From contig CAZFGW010000007.1 in assembly GCA_964518575.1 (NCBI GenBank), forward strand, positions 10,470 to 74,469: 64,000 nucleotides of DNA, written 5' to 3'. Position numbers and translations under genes: made by a program. The stretch is from MGBC163016 sp964518575 (lineage in GTDB: Bacteria > Actinomycetota > Coriobacteriia > Coriobacteriales > Eggerthellaceae). The notes under the pieces are model-generated. The model was not told the DNA's origin. It saw only the letters and a list, made by a program, of their open reading frames with translations, and searched no databases. This document shows positions 27,507 to 35,954 of the stretch, one piece after another. Position 1 is the first letter of the stretch, and every line of letters starts with the position of its first letter.

Positions 27507-28477
27507 TCTGCAAGCAATGCTTGCTTCACGCGCCGAAGCGCTTCATCAAGCGAGCAGGTAAGGGTGAATCCAGCGGCAGCCTTATGACCGCCCCCGCCAA
27601 AGGTACGTGCGAGTGCCGCAACGTCACTCCCGTCCTTCGAGCGCAGGCTTCCCCGCACGATACTGCCCTGTTCTTTCAGCATGCATGCGATGCGCACCTG
27701 TCCAAGCGACCTCAACACATCAATGAGTCCTTCGCAATCCGCACTCACAGCGCCTACACTGCTCATATCCTTGTTGCTCACCCAACTCAGAGCAATATCC
27801 GCATCCCCAATGAGCTCCAAATGCTCAAGCGCGATCTTTTCCAAAAGCACCGACTGATAGGTACGGTTCTGGAAGAAGTCGCACGAGATACGGACAACAT
27901 CGGCACCCGCCGAAACCATCTGCTCGGCAAGCCTGAAAGCAACGGGTGTGGTATTGGAATACTGAAAGCGCCCCGTATCGGTCATGAGACCGGCGTAAGT
28001 GCAATGCGCAATGTCTTGAGTACGCTCGGCGCTCAGGTATGCGCAAAGCTCCCAAATGAGACACGTCGTCGAAGGCGCAAGCGGATCGCAATAGGTACGT
28101 TCGGAAAGCGGATGTGCTACCTCATGGTGATCGATCGTGATAGTGTGTGCTGCGCGCTCGAAAAGCCCGCGAGCCGCCTCATCAATGCGATCGAGCGCGG
28201 AAACATCAACGGTGATGAAATATGTGCACGAACACACCTCCGCAGAGCGCACAAGATCTGAAACACCCGGGAGGGTGCGCAGAGAGTCATCAAGCATATC
28301 AGGGCGCTCAATGAGTGGAGAGACACGCTTGCCAAGCCCCTTCAAGGCGTGTGTCAGCGCAAGCACCGATCCGATACAATCGCCATCGGGATTGACGTGC
28401 CCGCAGATGCAAATGTCATCCGCATCCAACAATGCATCTGCAATGCAAGGCAACGACGAGAACGCTCCCTCAGCCAT
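27503..28477 (-). CDS. nrnA: DHH/DHHA1 phosphoesterase (nanoRNase / pAp phosphatase type)
   Basis: Cytoplasmic DHH-family hydrolase of 324 residues; NrnA proteins degrade 2-5 nt RNAs and dephosphorylate pAp. The metal motifs GHVNPDGDCIGSVLA (about residues 27-41), the Asp in ITVDVSALDRID, and TIDHHEVAHP (the DHH motif, about residue 114) are intact, as is the DHHA1 glycine motif TFGGGGHKAAAGF near the C-terminus. It lies between rbfA and truB, its usual place in actinobacteria and firmicutes. Confidence 0.9.
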   Translation of the reverse strand: MAEGAFSSLPCIADALLDADDICICGHVNPDGDCIGSVLALTHALKGLGKRVSPLIERPDMLDDSLRTLPGVSDLVRSAEVCSCTYFITVDVSALDRIDEAARGLFERAAHTITIDHHEVAHPLSERTYCDPLAPSTTCLIWELCAYLSAERTQDIAHCTYAGLMTDTGRFQYSNTTPVAFRLAEQMVSAGADVVRISCDFFQNRTYQSVLLEKIALEHLELIGDADIALSWVSNKDMSSVGAVSADCEGLIDVLRSLGQVRIACMLKEQGSIVRGSLRSKDGSDVAALARTFGGGGHKAAAGFTLTCSLDEALRRVKQALLAD

Positions 28478-28485
28478 CGCGCCTC

Positions 28486-28863
28486 TTATTCCTTGTCAAG
28501 CAGCTCGTCATAAGCGCTCATGCGCTCCTTTTCCGCGTTGATATAAGCGCCGAGCTTCTCAGCGGCGTCCACTGTTTCATCGAGATGAAAACGCAGCTCA
28601 GGTGCAACGCGCCAGTTGAGCTTTTTCGCCATCAATGACCTGATATGCCCTCGTGATGCATCGAAAGCTGCTTCAACCGATGCATACCGGTCGGGTTCCA
28701 CGCTGTAAAAGACATCGCAGTACGCCCGATCAATACTCACTTTACAACCCGTGATGGTCACCATGGAAAGCCGCGGATCAGACACGTCGAAAAGAATGAT
28801 ATTCGCTATGACCTCGCGTGCCTGTTCATCGACTTTGCGATTTCCCTCTTTCATTGAGATCAC
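28486..28863 (-). CDS. rbfA: Ribosome-binding factor A
   Basis: Small KH-like protein of 125 residues needed for maturation of the 30S subunit 5' region. The N-terminal pattern RKVDEQAREVIANIILFDVSD and the APELRFHLDETVD segment near residue 95 match the family. GAGGTG precedes the ATG. Downstream of infB in the translation operon. Confidence 0.93.
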   Translation of the reverse strand: MISMKEGNRKVDEQAREVIANIILFDVSDPRLSMVTITGCKVSIDRAYCDVFYSVEPDRYASVEAAFDASRGHIRSLMAKKLNWRVAPELRFHLDETVDAAEKLGAYINAEKERMSAYDELLDKE

Positions 28864-28900
28864 CTCGATAGGTTATGGAAAGACCTCATGAGAACGAGGT

Positions 28901-31636
28901 CTACTCCGTCCGTTCGACTTCCTTAACAGTGTACCCTTCGATGGTGTCCCCCACCTTGATGTCTTGATAACCTGTAATCCCAATGCCACATTCGTATCCG
29001 TGGGCAACGGTCTTGACGTCATCCTTGAAACGCTTCAGCGAAGCGATCGTGCCGTCGAAGATCACGGTACCGTCGCGTACGACCCTGACTTTGTCATCGC
29101 GATGAATCTCACCCTCGACGACATAGCAACCGGCGATCGTACCCACCTTCGGCACCTTGAATGTCTCTCGGACCTCGGCAATACCTGTGTCCTCTTCGAC
29201 GATATCGGGAGACAGAAGTCCAACGCGTGCGGCGTTGATATCTTCGATCGCTTGATAAATGACGCGATACAGCCTGATATCGACCTTTTCCTTCTCGGCT
29301 TGCTGACGCGACTTGCCTGTCGGGCGCACGTTGAAGCCGATGATGATCGCATCGGATGCTGCAGCAAGGGTGACGTCGGTTTCGGTGATGCCGCCGACCT
29401 GGGAGTGCACGATGTTGATGCGCACCTCCGATTGATCCATTTTCGTGAAGGCATCCTGCAAGGCCTCGATCGAACCTTGGACATCGGCTTTCACGATCAG
29501 GTTCAAATCGGTCTGCTTGCCCTCCTCGATTCTGCTGAACAGATCATCGAGGCTCATATGGGTCTTGTGCTGCTGCTCTGCCAGTCTCTCGCGCAGTGCC
29601 CGTTCCTCGGCGAGTTTGCGCGCATCGCGCTCATCCTCGAACACCCTGAATTCATCGCCCGCAACGGGGACTGAATTGAGACCGAGAATCTCAACCGGGT
29701 CAGCTGGCAGCGCTTGATCAACATGCTCGCCGCGCGGATTCATGAGCGCACGGACGCGTCCATAGGACGTACCCGCAACGACCACATCGCCCGGATGGAG
29801 CGTACCGCGCTGAATGAGCACCGTTGCAACGGGACCTCTTCCCTTGTCAAGGTTCGCCTCAATGACGAAGCCGGATGCGAGCGCATCGGGATTCGCCTTC
29901 AGCTCAAGGACGTCGGCTTGCAAGATGATGGTCTCGAGCAGATCATCGATGTGGAGGCGCTTTTTCGCAGACACGTTCACGAACATGTTCGAGCCGCCCC
30001 ACTCCTCAGGGATGACCTCGTATTCCGTCAATTCCTGGCGAACGCGATCGGGGTTTGCACCGTCTTTATCGATCTTGTTCACCGCAACGACGATGGGGAC
30101 ATTTGCCGCCTTGGCATGGTTGATCGCCTCGATCGTCTGCGGCATCACGCCATCATCGGCAGCAACAACAAGCACGATGACATCGGTTACCTGTGCGCCG
30201 CGGGCACGCATCGCGGTAAACGCTTCGTGACCGGGCGTATCGATGAAGGTGATCTGGCGGTCGTTGATATTAACAACGCTCGCACCGATATGTTGGGTGA
30301 TACCGCCTGCCTCACTCTCGACCACACCGGTGTCGCGGATGGCATCGAGCAAGGAGGTCTTGCCGTGGTCAACATGCCCCATGACGGTGACCACGGGAGG
30401 ACGCGGCTTCAGATCATCGGCGGTATCGTTGTAGACAACGACATACTCTTCCTCCGGGGATACGACGCGCACCTTGCGCCCGATATCATCGGCGACGATT
30501 TCGATCAGGTCGTCGCTCATCGACTGCGTCAACGTGAGAACCTGTCCCAACAAGAACAGGCGCTTGATGATGTCATTGGGCGGGACGCTCAGAAGCTCAG
30601 CAAGCTTTGCCACGGTTGCACCCTGCGGAACCTCGACGACCGAATCGTCCAAGACAAGTTCGGGGTCAATGCCGCGCTCGATCGCCTCAGCCTCGGCGCG
30701 CTCACGCGCTTCCGCTTCACGCTTCTGCTTGCGCTTTTTGCGCCTGCCTTCGCCCTCAGAGCTGCTCGCAGCAGCAACAGCCGCACGTGCTTCTGCAAGG
30801 ATTTTGTCGCGCTGAAGCTGCTCTGCCTGCACGGCCATTTGAGCATAGCGATCCTCCGCGGGATTCTCCACTTCCATCTCGAGCTCGGGAACGATCTGAT
30901 GATCCTGATGGCGCTTGCCCTTCTTGGACTTCGTGGAGCGCTCATCGGCTTTCGTCTTCTGTACACCCGCATCCTTCTGTGATTGGATGCGCGCCTGCTC
31001 CGACTCGATCTGGGAGAGCAGCGTGCTGAAGTTGTTCTTCGCCGTACTCGTCGGTTTTTTGGTTTCAGGAGCAGACTTCGCCTCAGCGCTGCGGCTGCTC
31101 TTCTTGCCCTTGTTCTTGAGCGCTTCTTCAACGGCTTGCTTCTTGGCAACTTCCGCTGCCGTTCGCGCCGCCTTCGCCTGAGCCGCTTTTTGCGCCCGCT
31201 CACGCTCAACGCGCTCCTTTTCTGCAGCGATCTGGCTCGCGAGGCTCGTCAGTCCTGAAGATGCCTTCGTTTCGATCTTCTTCGGCTTTTTCTTCGAAGA
31301 CGTCTCCTCTTCGCTGCTACCGCGCGCCGCCTTCGCAGCCTCACGCTCGGCAAGCTCCTTTTCCACCGCCGCCTTGCGTGCTGCTTCCTCTTCGGCCTTG
31401 CGCGTTGCCTCTTCTTCCTGCTGCTTCTTGAGCTCAGCAGCTTCCTCGGCGGCAAGTTCGCCTGAACGCTGCAAGATCTCAGGCTCGAGCGCCTCGCGCA
31501 CCCGGGCGATATCATCATCGGTCAGGATGCTTGCGTGGGACTTCGCAGCTATACCTACCTCATGCAAACGTGCAAGCATGTCTTTACTTGAAAGATCGTA
31601 TTCTTTTGCTAATTCAAGGACACGCATAGCTGCCAT
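28901..31636 (-). CDS. infB: Translation initiation factor IF-2
   Basis: GTPase of 911 residues that places initiator tRNA on the 30S subunit. The first ~50 residues form an IF2-N domain (MRVLELAKEYDLSSKDML), followed by about 250 residues of Lys/Glu/Ala-rich, probably coiled or disordered sequence, a second IF2-N-like domain, then the GTPase core with GHVDHGKTSLLDAI, DTPGHEAFTAMRARG and NKIDKDG, and domains II-IV to the C-terminus. AAGGAG lies 6 nt before the ATG. The long charged linker is common in actinobacteria. Confidence 0.97.
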   Translation of the reverse strand: MAAMRVLELAKEYDLSSKDMLARLHEVGIAAKSHASILTDDDIARVREALEPEILQRSGELAAEEAAELKKQQEEEATRKAEEEAARKAAVEKELAEREAAKAARGSSEEETSSKKKPKKIETKASSGLTSLASQIAAEKERVERERAQKAAQAKAARTAAEVAKKQAVEEALKNKGKKSSRSAEAKSAPETKKPTSTAKNNFSTLLSQIESEQARIQSQKDAGVQKTKADERSTKSKKGKRHQDHQIVPELEMEVENPAEDRYAQMAVQAEQLQRDKILAEARAAVAAASSSEGEGRRKKRKQKREAEARERAEAEAIERGIDPELVLDDSVVEVPQGATVAKLAELLSVPPNDIIKRLFLLGQVLTLTQSMSDDLIEIVADDIGRKVRVVSPEEEYVVVYNDTADDLKPRPPVVTVMGHVDHGKTSLLDAIRDTGVVESEAGGITQHIGASVVNINDRQITFIDTPGHEAFTAMRARGAQVTDVIVLVVAADDGVMPQTIEAINHAKAANVPIVVAVNKIDKDGANPDRVRQELTEYEVIPEEWGGSNMFVNVSAKKRLHIDDLLETIILQADVLELKANPDALASGFVIEANLDKGRGPVATVLIQRGTLHPGDVVVAGTSYGRVRALMNPRGEHVDQALPADPVEILGLNSVPVAGDEFRVFEDERDARKLAEERALRERLAEQQHKTHMSLDDLFSRIEEGKQTDLNLIVKADVQGSIEALQDAFTKMDQSEVRINIVHSQVGGITETDVTLAAASDAIIIGFNVRPTGKSRQQAEKEKVDIRLYRVIYQAIEDINAARVGLLSPDIVEEDTGIAEVRETFKVPKVGTIAGCYVVEGEIHRDDKVRVVRDGTVIFDGTIASLKRFKDDVKTVAHGYECGIGITGYQDIKVGDTIEGYTVKEVERTE

Positions 31637-31648
31637 ATCACACTCCTT

Positions 31649-31921
31649 TTATATGTTCTCTCTCAAAGCGGGCACCTCTGACAATTCCCGCTCGATCCTC
31701 TCGTAGGTCTCATCCGCGATCTTCGTTTTCAACGCATGTGAGAACCTACCTTGCGTGCGCGCTTTTTCAAAACACGCCTGCGAACATACATACGACCCGC
31801 GCCCAGAAAGATTTCCACGCGCATCGGACTCGATCCTTCCCGAAGGGCGTTTCACGATACGGAAAAGCTTATCCTTAGGAAGCGTCGTCCGGCACCCGAT
31901 GCAGGTTCGAAGGCTGCGCAC
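31649..31921 (-). CDS. ylxR: YlxR family RNA-binding protein
   Basis: Small basic protein of 90 residues; YlxR (RnpM) has been linked to RNase P modulation and transcription control in other bacteria. The family start LRTCIGCRTTLPKDKLFRIV and the GRGSYVC block are clear. Start is GTG with AAGGAG 7 nt upstream. It lies between nusA and infB as in most Gram-positives. Confidence 0.9.
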   Translation of the reverse strand: MRSLRTCIGCRTTLPKDKLFRIVKRPSGRIESDARGNLSGRGSYVCSQACFEKARTQGRFSHALKTKIADETYERIERELSEVPALRENI

Positions 31922-31935
31922 GCACCTGCTCCTTA

Positions 31936-33165
31936 TTACTCGTCCGCTTCGGAATGGATGCCGCAGAAGCGCGAACCCTCACGCGCATGGTTGCGGCAAC
32001 GCACGCCGTCTTCGCTGACATAGGCGCAGAAATCGTCCGTGTCGCCCTCGTCGATGAGCTCGTTGTCATTCACAAGCGGCTCACCGGAGAAGCTCGCGGA
32101 CTTGATATCGATGTGCCATCCCGTAAGGCGTGCGGCAAGACGGGCGTTCTGACCCTCTTTGCCGATGGCGAGGGACAACTGATCGTCGGGAACAACCACG
32201 GTGGCGTAGTGGTTCTCAGGATCGATCACCACACTTGATACCCGCGCTGGCGAAAGCGCATTGGCTACATAGACCGCCGGGTCATCGCTCCACTGAATCA
32301 CATCAACGCGCTCGTTGCGCAGCTCCTCAACGACCATGCGCACACGCGAACCCTTCGGACCGACACAGGCGCCGACCGGATCGAGGTTCGGCTCACGCGA
32401 GGCGACGGCGACCTTCGAGCGCGCTCCGGGCTCACGGGCGATGGACTTAATCTCCACGATACCGTCGTAGATCTCGGGCACTTCGATCTCAAACAACCGA
32501 CGGATAAGATCGGGGTGTGTCCGGGAAACAACGATAGGAGGACGCGCCTGCTCGCCGCGCGTACGGGCGCCCTCCGATGAAGGATCGCGCACATCGATGA
32601 TGAGCACCTTGAGACGCTGGTTGTGACGATAATGCTCGTTCGCGGGACGCTCATTGCGCTCAGTGGGATTGCGCTTGACGTCATAGTGCGGAAGCTCCGC
32701 TTCGACGCCGTCACGGATTTTGATAATGGTGAAATCAGGTGTGCCCTGCAAAACCGTACCCGTGATGAGATCCCCCACACGATCGGAAAACTCCTCATAG
32801 ATGGTCTTGCGCGTTGCGTCGCGCACGATCGATGCGATGACGCTTTTCGCGTTCTGTGCAGCGATGCGGGAAATATCATTCGGGGTCACATCGCGCTCTT
32901 CGAACTCGGTGTAGACGATGCTCGCCTCGCCCGTCTCGGGATCGACAACCTCTTCGCCCTCCCCTTGCGGAACGAGCTCGTAGACATAGATCTTGCCCGT
33001 TTGCCGATCGATGGTGACGCGCGCATCGTATTCGAGATCCAAAATGCGCTCATAGCTCTTAGCGAGTGATTCTTCCAAGCGCTCGATGATGTAGAACTCG
33101 TCGATCTTGCGCTCATGAGCCAACATCTGAAGCGCTTCGATCAATGAGTACTCTTCTTCTGCCAT
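31936..33165 (-). CDS. nusA: Transcription termination/antitermination factor NusA with Cys/His tail
   Basis: RNA-polymerase-binding elongation factor, about 409 residues: N-terminal polymerase-binding domain (residues 1-125), S1 domain, and two KH domains (GACVGPKGSRVRMVV and AIGKEGQNARLAARL). The C-terminal end is unusual: after the KH domains there is a short acidic linker and then C380-X9-C390-X10-C401-X2-H404, a compact zinc-type knuckle not part of classical NusA. The ATG at 33165 has GGAGG 9 nt upstream; the TTG six bases earlier is too close to it. Confidence 0.95.
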   Translation of the reverse strand: MAEEEYSLIEALQMLAHERKIDEFYIIERLEESLAKSYERILDLEYDARVTIDRQTGKIYVYELVPQGEGEEVVDPETGEASIVYTEFEERDVTPNDISRIAAQNAKSVIASIVRDATRKTIYEEFSDRVGDLITGTVLQGTPDFTIIKIRDGVEAELPHYDVKRNPTERNERPANEHYRHNQRLKVLIIDVRDPSSEGARTRGEQARPPIVVSRTHPDLIRRLFEIEVPEIYDGIVEIKSIAREPGARSKVAVASREPNLDPVGACVGPKGSRVRMVVEELRNERVDVIQWSDDPAVYVANALSPARVSSVVIDPENHYATVVVPDDQLSLAIGKEGQNARLAARLTGWHIDIKSASFSGEPLVNDNELIDEGDTDDFCAYVSEDGVRCRNHAREGSRFCGIHSEADE

Positions 33166-33195
33166 GATCAAAATCCTCCCTGTTCTTATCCGTGC

Positions 33196-33681
33196 TTAAA
33201 ACTCGATCTTACCAATCAGATTCGCTTTTTTAATCTTTTCGAGTAAAACATTCATCTCCTGCCCGTCGACCGAGAAAACAATTTCTCCGTCATTGCACGA
33301 TACGATCGTGCCCGTGAAAGCACCTTTTCCGTCAATGCTCTCACTCAGGCGCACCTTCGCCTCTTCGCCGATGAAGCGGGCGAAATGCTCGAGCGTGCGC
33401 AGAGGTCGATCGATGCCGGGGGAAGAGACCTCAAGCGTGTAGGCACCGGGAAAGGGATCGATCGCATCGAGCAGATCCCCGATCCATGCCTGCGCGGCGG
33501 ATAGTTCGTTGAACGAAACGCCGTTTTGAGTATCGATATACACGCGGATAACAGGCGCTTTTTTCGCCCCGACGATCTCAACGGTTACGATCTCGATGCC
33601 GTTTGCGGCAGCATGTGCCTCAATGACATCGAGCAGTGACTGTTCCTTTTTCGATAGCATCCGCTTTGTGTATCCTCCCAC
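33196..33681 (-). CDS. rimP: Ribosome maturation factor RimP
   Basis: Protein of 154-161 residues required for 30S assembly, first gene of the operon. The family motifs VTVEIVGAKKAPVIRVYID and YTLEVSSPGIDRPL are visible. Two starts are possible: ATG at 33681 with AAGGGG 6 nt upstream, or ATG at 33660, which matches usual lengths but is 13 nt from GGAGG. I list the longer form. A terminator-like hairpin sits just upstream. Confidence 0.93.
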   Translation of the reverse strand: MGGYTKRMLSKKEQSLLDVIEAHAAANGIEIVTVEIVGAKKAPVIRVYIDTQNGVSFNELSAAQAWIGDLLDAIDPFPGAYTLEVSSPGIDRPLRTLEHFARFIGEEAKVRLSESIDGKGAFTGTIVSCNDGEIVFSVDGQEMNVLLEKIKKANLIGKIEF

Positions 33682-33704
33682 CCATGCAAAGCCCCTTCTA
33701 CAAC

Positions 33705-33728
33705 AAAAAAAGCGGGTAAAAACCCACT
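33705..33728 (-). terminator. Attenuator-type terminator in rimP leader
   Basis: On the minus strand AGTGGGT / ACCCGCT pair as a 7-bp stem (one G-T) with a TTTT loop, followed by seven Ts. It lies downstream of the predicted rimP promoter and about 24 nt before the rimP start, so it would act on the rimP-nusA-infB transcript itself rather than on an upstream gene. Confidence 0.65.
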
Positions 33729-33762
33729 TTCCGCATTTGAAAAGTATTCTCCCTCTTGCTTT

Positions 33763-33769
33763 GCGGGTT
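33763..33769 (-). promoter_or_regulatory. Possible antiterminator arm of rimP leader
   Basis: The minus-strand heptamer AACCCGC can pair fully (one G-U) with GTGGGTT at 33727-33721, which includes the 5' arm of the terminator stem. The two structures exclude each other, the layout expected of an attenuator. It may be too near the predicted transcription start to be fully present in the RNA. Confidence 0.35.
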
Positions 33770-33771
33770 GA

Positions 33772-33800
33772 ATACTACCATAGATGGCGCGCAAAAGCAA
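33772..33800 (-). promoter_or_regulatory. Promoter of the rimP-nusA-infB operon
   Basis: Minus-strand TTGCTT (33800-33795) and TAGTAT (33777-33772) are spaced by exactly 17 bp, about 110 bp upstream of rimP. Confidence 0.5.
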
Positions 33801-33820
33801 AACAAGCACCAGCAATCCTC

Positions 33821-33826
33821 TATAAT
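33821..33826 (+). promoter_or_regulatory. -10 box for gtrA-like gene
   Basis: A consensus TATAAT lies about 80 bp upstream of the GtrA start on the plus strand. The matching -35 region is weak, so the promoter assignment is tentative. Confidence 0.35.
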
Positions 33827-33904
33827 CTGTGACGCGCATGCGCTGCGTAAACGAGCGCGACGCAACGACAGGTGAGACGAAATGAGATCAGCAAAGGATC
33901 GATC

Positions 33905-34333
33905 GTGGACAAACTCATAGCACAGATCATGAAGTTCGGCGTCGTCGGCGTCATCGCGTTCGCCATCGATTACGGTCTTATGGTGCTCTTAACCGAGGTG
34001 TTCGGCGTGAATTACCTCATCAGCGCCACCATCTCGTTCGCTGTTTCTGTGACCTTCAATTACTTCGCCTCGATGCGCTATGTATTCAAGCACAAAGAGG
34101 GCATGTCGAAGCGGCGCGAATTCATCATTTTCGTTGTGCTTTCCTTGATCGGACTATTGATCAATGACCTCATCATGTGGGTGGGAACAGGGCTTTTCGG
34201 CATCAGCTATCTCATCACGAAGCTCGTCGCAACTTTCATTGTCATGGTCTGGAACTTCGTGACCCGCAAGATCTTCCTTGATGCCGGAGATGATCGCACG
34301 ACAGAAGAAGAGCTGCTCGACAGTCTGGAATAA
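33905..34333 (+). CDS. GtrA family membrane protein
   Basis: Small integral membrane protein of 142 residues with four predicted spans and the GtrA/DPMS-associated pattern KFGVVGVIAFAIDYGL at the N-terminus; the C-terminus is acidic. Family members are thought to help move lipid-linked sugars across the membrane for glycan decoration. The GTG at 33905 is chosen for AAAGG 7 nt upstream; the GTG at 33872 has no ribosome site. It stands alone, divergent from rimP, with no linked glycosyltransferase. Confidence 0.88.
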   Translation: MDKLIAQIMKFGVVGVIAFAIDYGLMVLLTEVFGVNYLISATISFAVSVTFNYFASMRYVFKHKEGMSKRREFIIFVVLSLIGLLINDLIMWVGTGLFGISYLITKLVATFIVMVWNFVTRKIFLDAGDDRTTEEELLDSLE

Positions 34334-34385
34334 CGCATGAAAAAGCCGCCTCAGGCACGCTGCGACGGCATCGTATTCTCAAGGG

Positions 34386-34404
34386 AACCCCCACCGGGGG
34401 GGAC
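34386..34404 (-). terminator. GC hairpin after leuA
   Basis: CCCCC/GGGGG with a 3-nt spacer lies a few bases past the leuA stop, between convergent gtrA-like and leuA genes. Only two Ts follow on the minus strand, so terminator activity is uncertain. Nothing else is seen in this 75-bp gap. Confidence 0.3.
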
Positions 34405-34408
34405 AAAC

Positions 34409-35929
34409 TTAGTCTTTATCGGAAAGCAGACGGTTGAGCGCGTTGATGTATGCCTTGGTCGAAGAAACGATGATATCCCCGTCCGCGCCGCGACCGGTAT
34501 AAATCCCGCCGTCCTCCGCTTTTACGCGCACCGTGACCTCGCCAAGTGCATCGATGCCGCGGGTAACCGATTGCACAGAATACTCCGTGAGATCATTCTT
34601 GATACCGATGACCTGATCGACAGCCTTGTACACCGCATCCACCGGACCGGTACCGAAATCGCAGACCGTGACCTCATTGCCGTCAGGCTCGCGCATGGTA
34701 AGCGTTGCGGTTGGCTTGAGCGGGAAGCCGCAGCTGATCTGAACACTTCTGAGCGAATAGAGCGCACCCTCTTCGCGATCACGTTCGTTCACGAGCGATT
34801 CGAGATCCTCGTCGTAGATTTCCTTCTTCTTATCGGCAAGGTTCAAAAACGCCTCGTAGATCTCATCGAGCTTCTCAGCGGAGAACTCATAGCCAAGCTC
34901 CTCCAGGCGATGCTTGAGCGCGGCATGACCGCTGCGCGCCGTGAGCACGATTTGGCTCTCCCCGGCTCCCACATCGGCAGGATCGATGATCTCGTAGGTA
35001 TCGCGCTTCTTCAACACGCCATCCTGATGGATGCCCGAGGAATGGGCAAACGCGTTCGCGCCCACGATAGCTTTGTTCGCCTGTACATTCATGCCCGTGA
35101 TGGACGAGACCAGACGGCTCGCCTTCACGAACTCCTTGGTATTGATATCAGTATGCGCATCGAGCTCTTCGCCATGCATCTTGATAGCCATGACGACCTC
35201 TTCCATGGCGGTATTGCCCGCGCGCTCGCCAAGCCCGTTGATCGTGCATTCGATCTGACGCGCCCCGTTGGCAACGCCCGCCATCGCAAGCGCGGTTGCC
35301 ATACCGAGATCGTTATGGCAATGCACGGCGATCGTAACGTCGTTGATGCCCTTCACATTGTCGACGAGATACTTGATACGGCGTCCGAACTCCTCGGGAA
35401 GCGAGTAGCCGGTGGTATCAGGAATGTTCACCACGCTTGCACCCGCATCGACGACCGCCTGGATGACCGAAACCATGAAGTCATAATCGGAACGGCCCGC
35501 ATCCTCGGCATAGAACTGCACGTCATCGACGTAGTGCTTAGCGATCTCAACGCATTTGACTGCGCGCTCGAGACACTCCTCGCGGGTAATGCGGAGCTTG
35601 TCGCGCAAGTGGCTCTCCGATATGCCGATGCCCGTATGGATACGGGGACGCTTTGCAAACGAAAGCGCATCGGCAGCAACGACGATATCCTTCTCAACAG
35701 CACGCGTGAGTGCACAGACAACGGCATCGTAGCCTGCCAGCTGGGAGATCTTGCGAACGCTCTCGAAGTCCCCCGGACTCGAAATGGGAAAACCCGCTTC
35801 GATGATGTCGACGTTCAAACGGAGGAGCTGCCGGGCAATAACCAGTTTCTCCTCGGTGTTCATAGATGCGCCCGGGGACTGTTCCCCATCGCGTAAGGTA
35901 GTGTCGAAGATGTCGATCTTGCGCGTCAT
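34409..35929 (-). CDS. leuA: 2-isopropylmalate synthase
   Basis: First committed enzyme of leucine synthesis: 2-oxoisovalerate + acetyl-CoA gives 2-isopropylmalate. The 506 residues include the TIM-barrel start IDIFDTTLRDGEQSPGASM (metal Asp and catalytic Arg), the metal-site HCHNDLGMATALA, GERAGNTAMEEVVMA, and a complete C-terminal regulatory domain, so leucine feedback is expected. The ATG at 35929 is chosen for AAAGG spacing. It follows serA by 25 bp in a serC-serA-leuA run. leuB, leuC and leuD are not in the window. Confidence 0.94.
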   Translation of the reverse strand: MTRKIDIFDTTLRDGEQSPGASMNTEEKLVIARQLLRLNVDIIEAGFPISSPGDFESVRKISQLAGYDAVVCALTRAVEKDIVVAADALSFAKRPRIHTGIGISESHLRDKLRITREECLERAVKCVEIAKHYVDDVQFYAEDAGRSDYDFMVSVIQAVVDAGASVVNIPDTTGYSLPEEFGRRIKYLVDNVKGINDVTIAVHCHNDLGMATALAMAGVANGARQIECTINGLGERAGNTAMEEVVMAIKMHGEELDAHTDINTKEFVKASRLVSSITGMNVQANKAIVGANAFAHSSGIHQDGVLKKRDTYEIIDPADVGAGESQIVLTARSGHAALKHRLEELGYEFSAEKLDEIYEAFLNLADKKKEIYDEDLESLVNERDREEGALYSLRSVQISCGFPLKPTATLTMREPDGNEVTVCDFGTGPVDAVYKAVDQVIGIKNDLTEYSVQSVTRGIDALGEVTVRVKAEDGGIYTGRGADGDIIVSSTKAYINALNRLLSDKD

Positions 35930-35954
35930 AGTGTGCATACCTTTCCCATTCGGA

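Noticed and set aside
29714..30982. A 422-codon frame on the plus strand opposite infB
   Set aside because: Exact shadow of the infB coding region; no family-like motifs, no ribosome site, and composition expected from antisense of a GC-biased gene.
34337..35896. A 519-codon frame on the plus strand opposite leuA
   Set aside because: Antisense of a clearly conserved gene, without recognisable motifs; it arises from codon bias.
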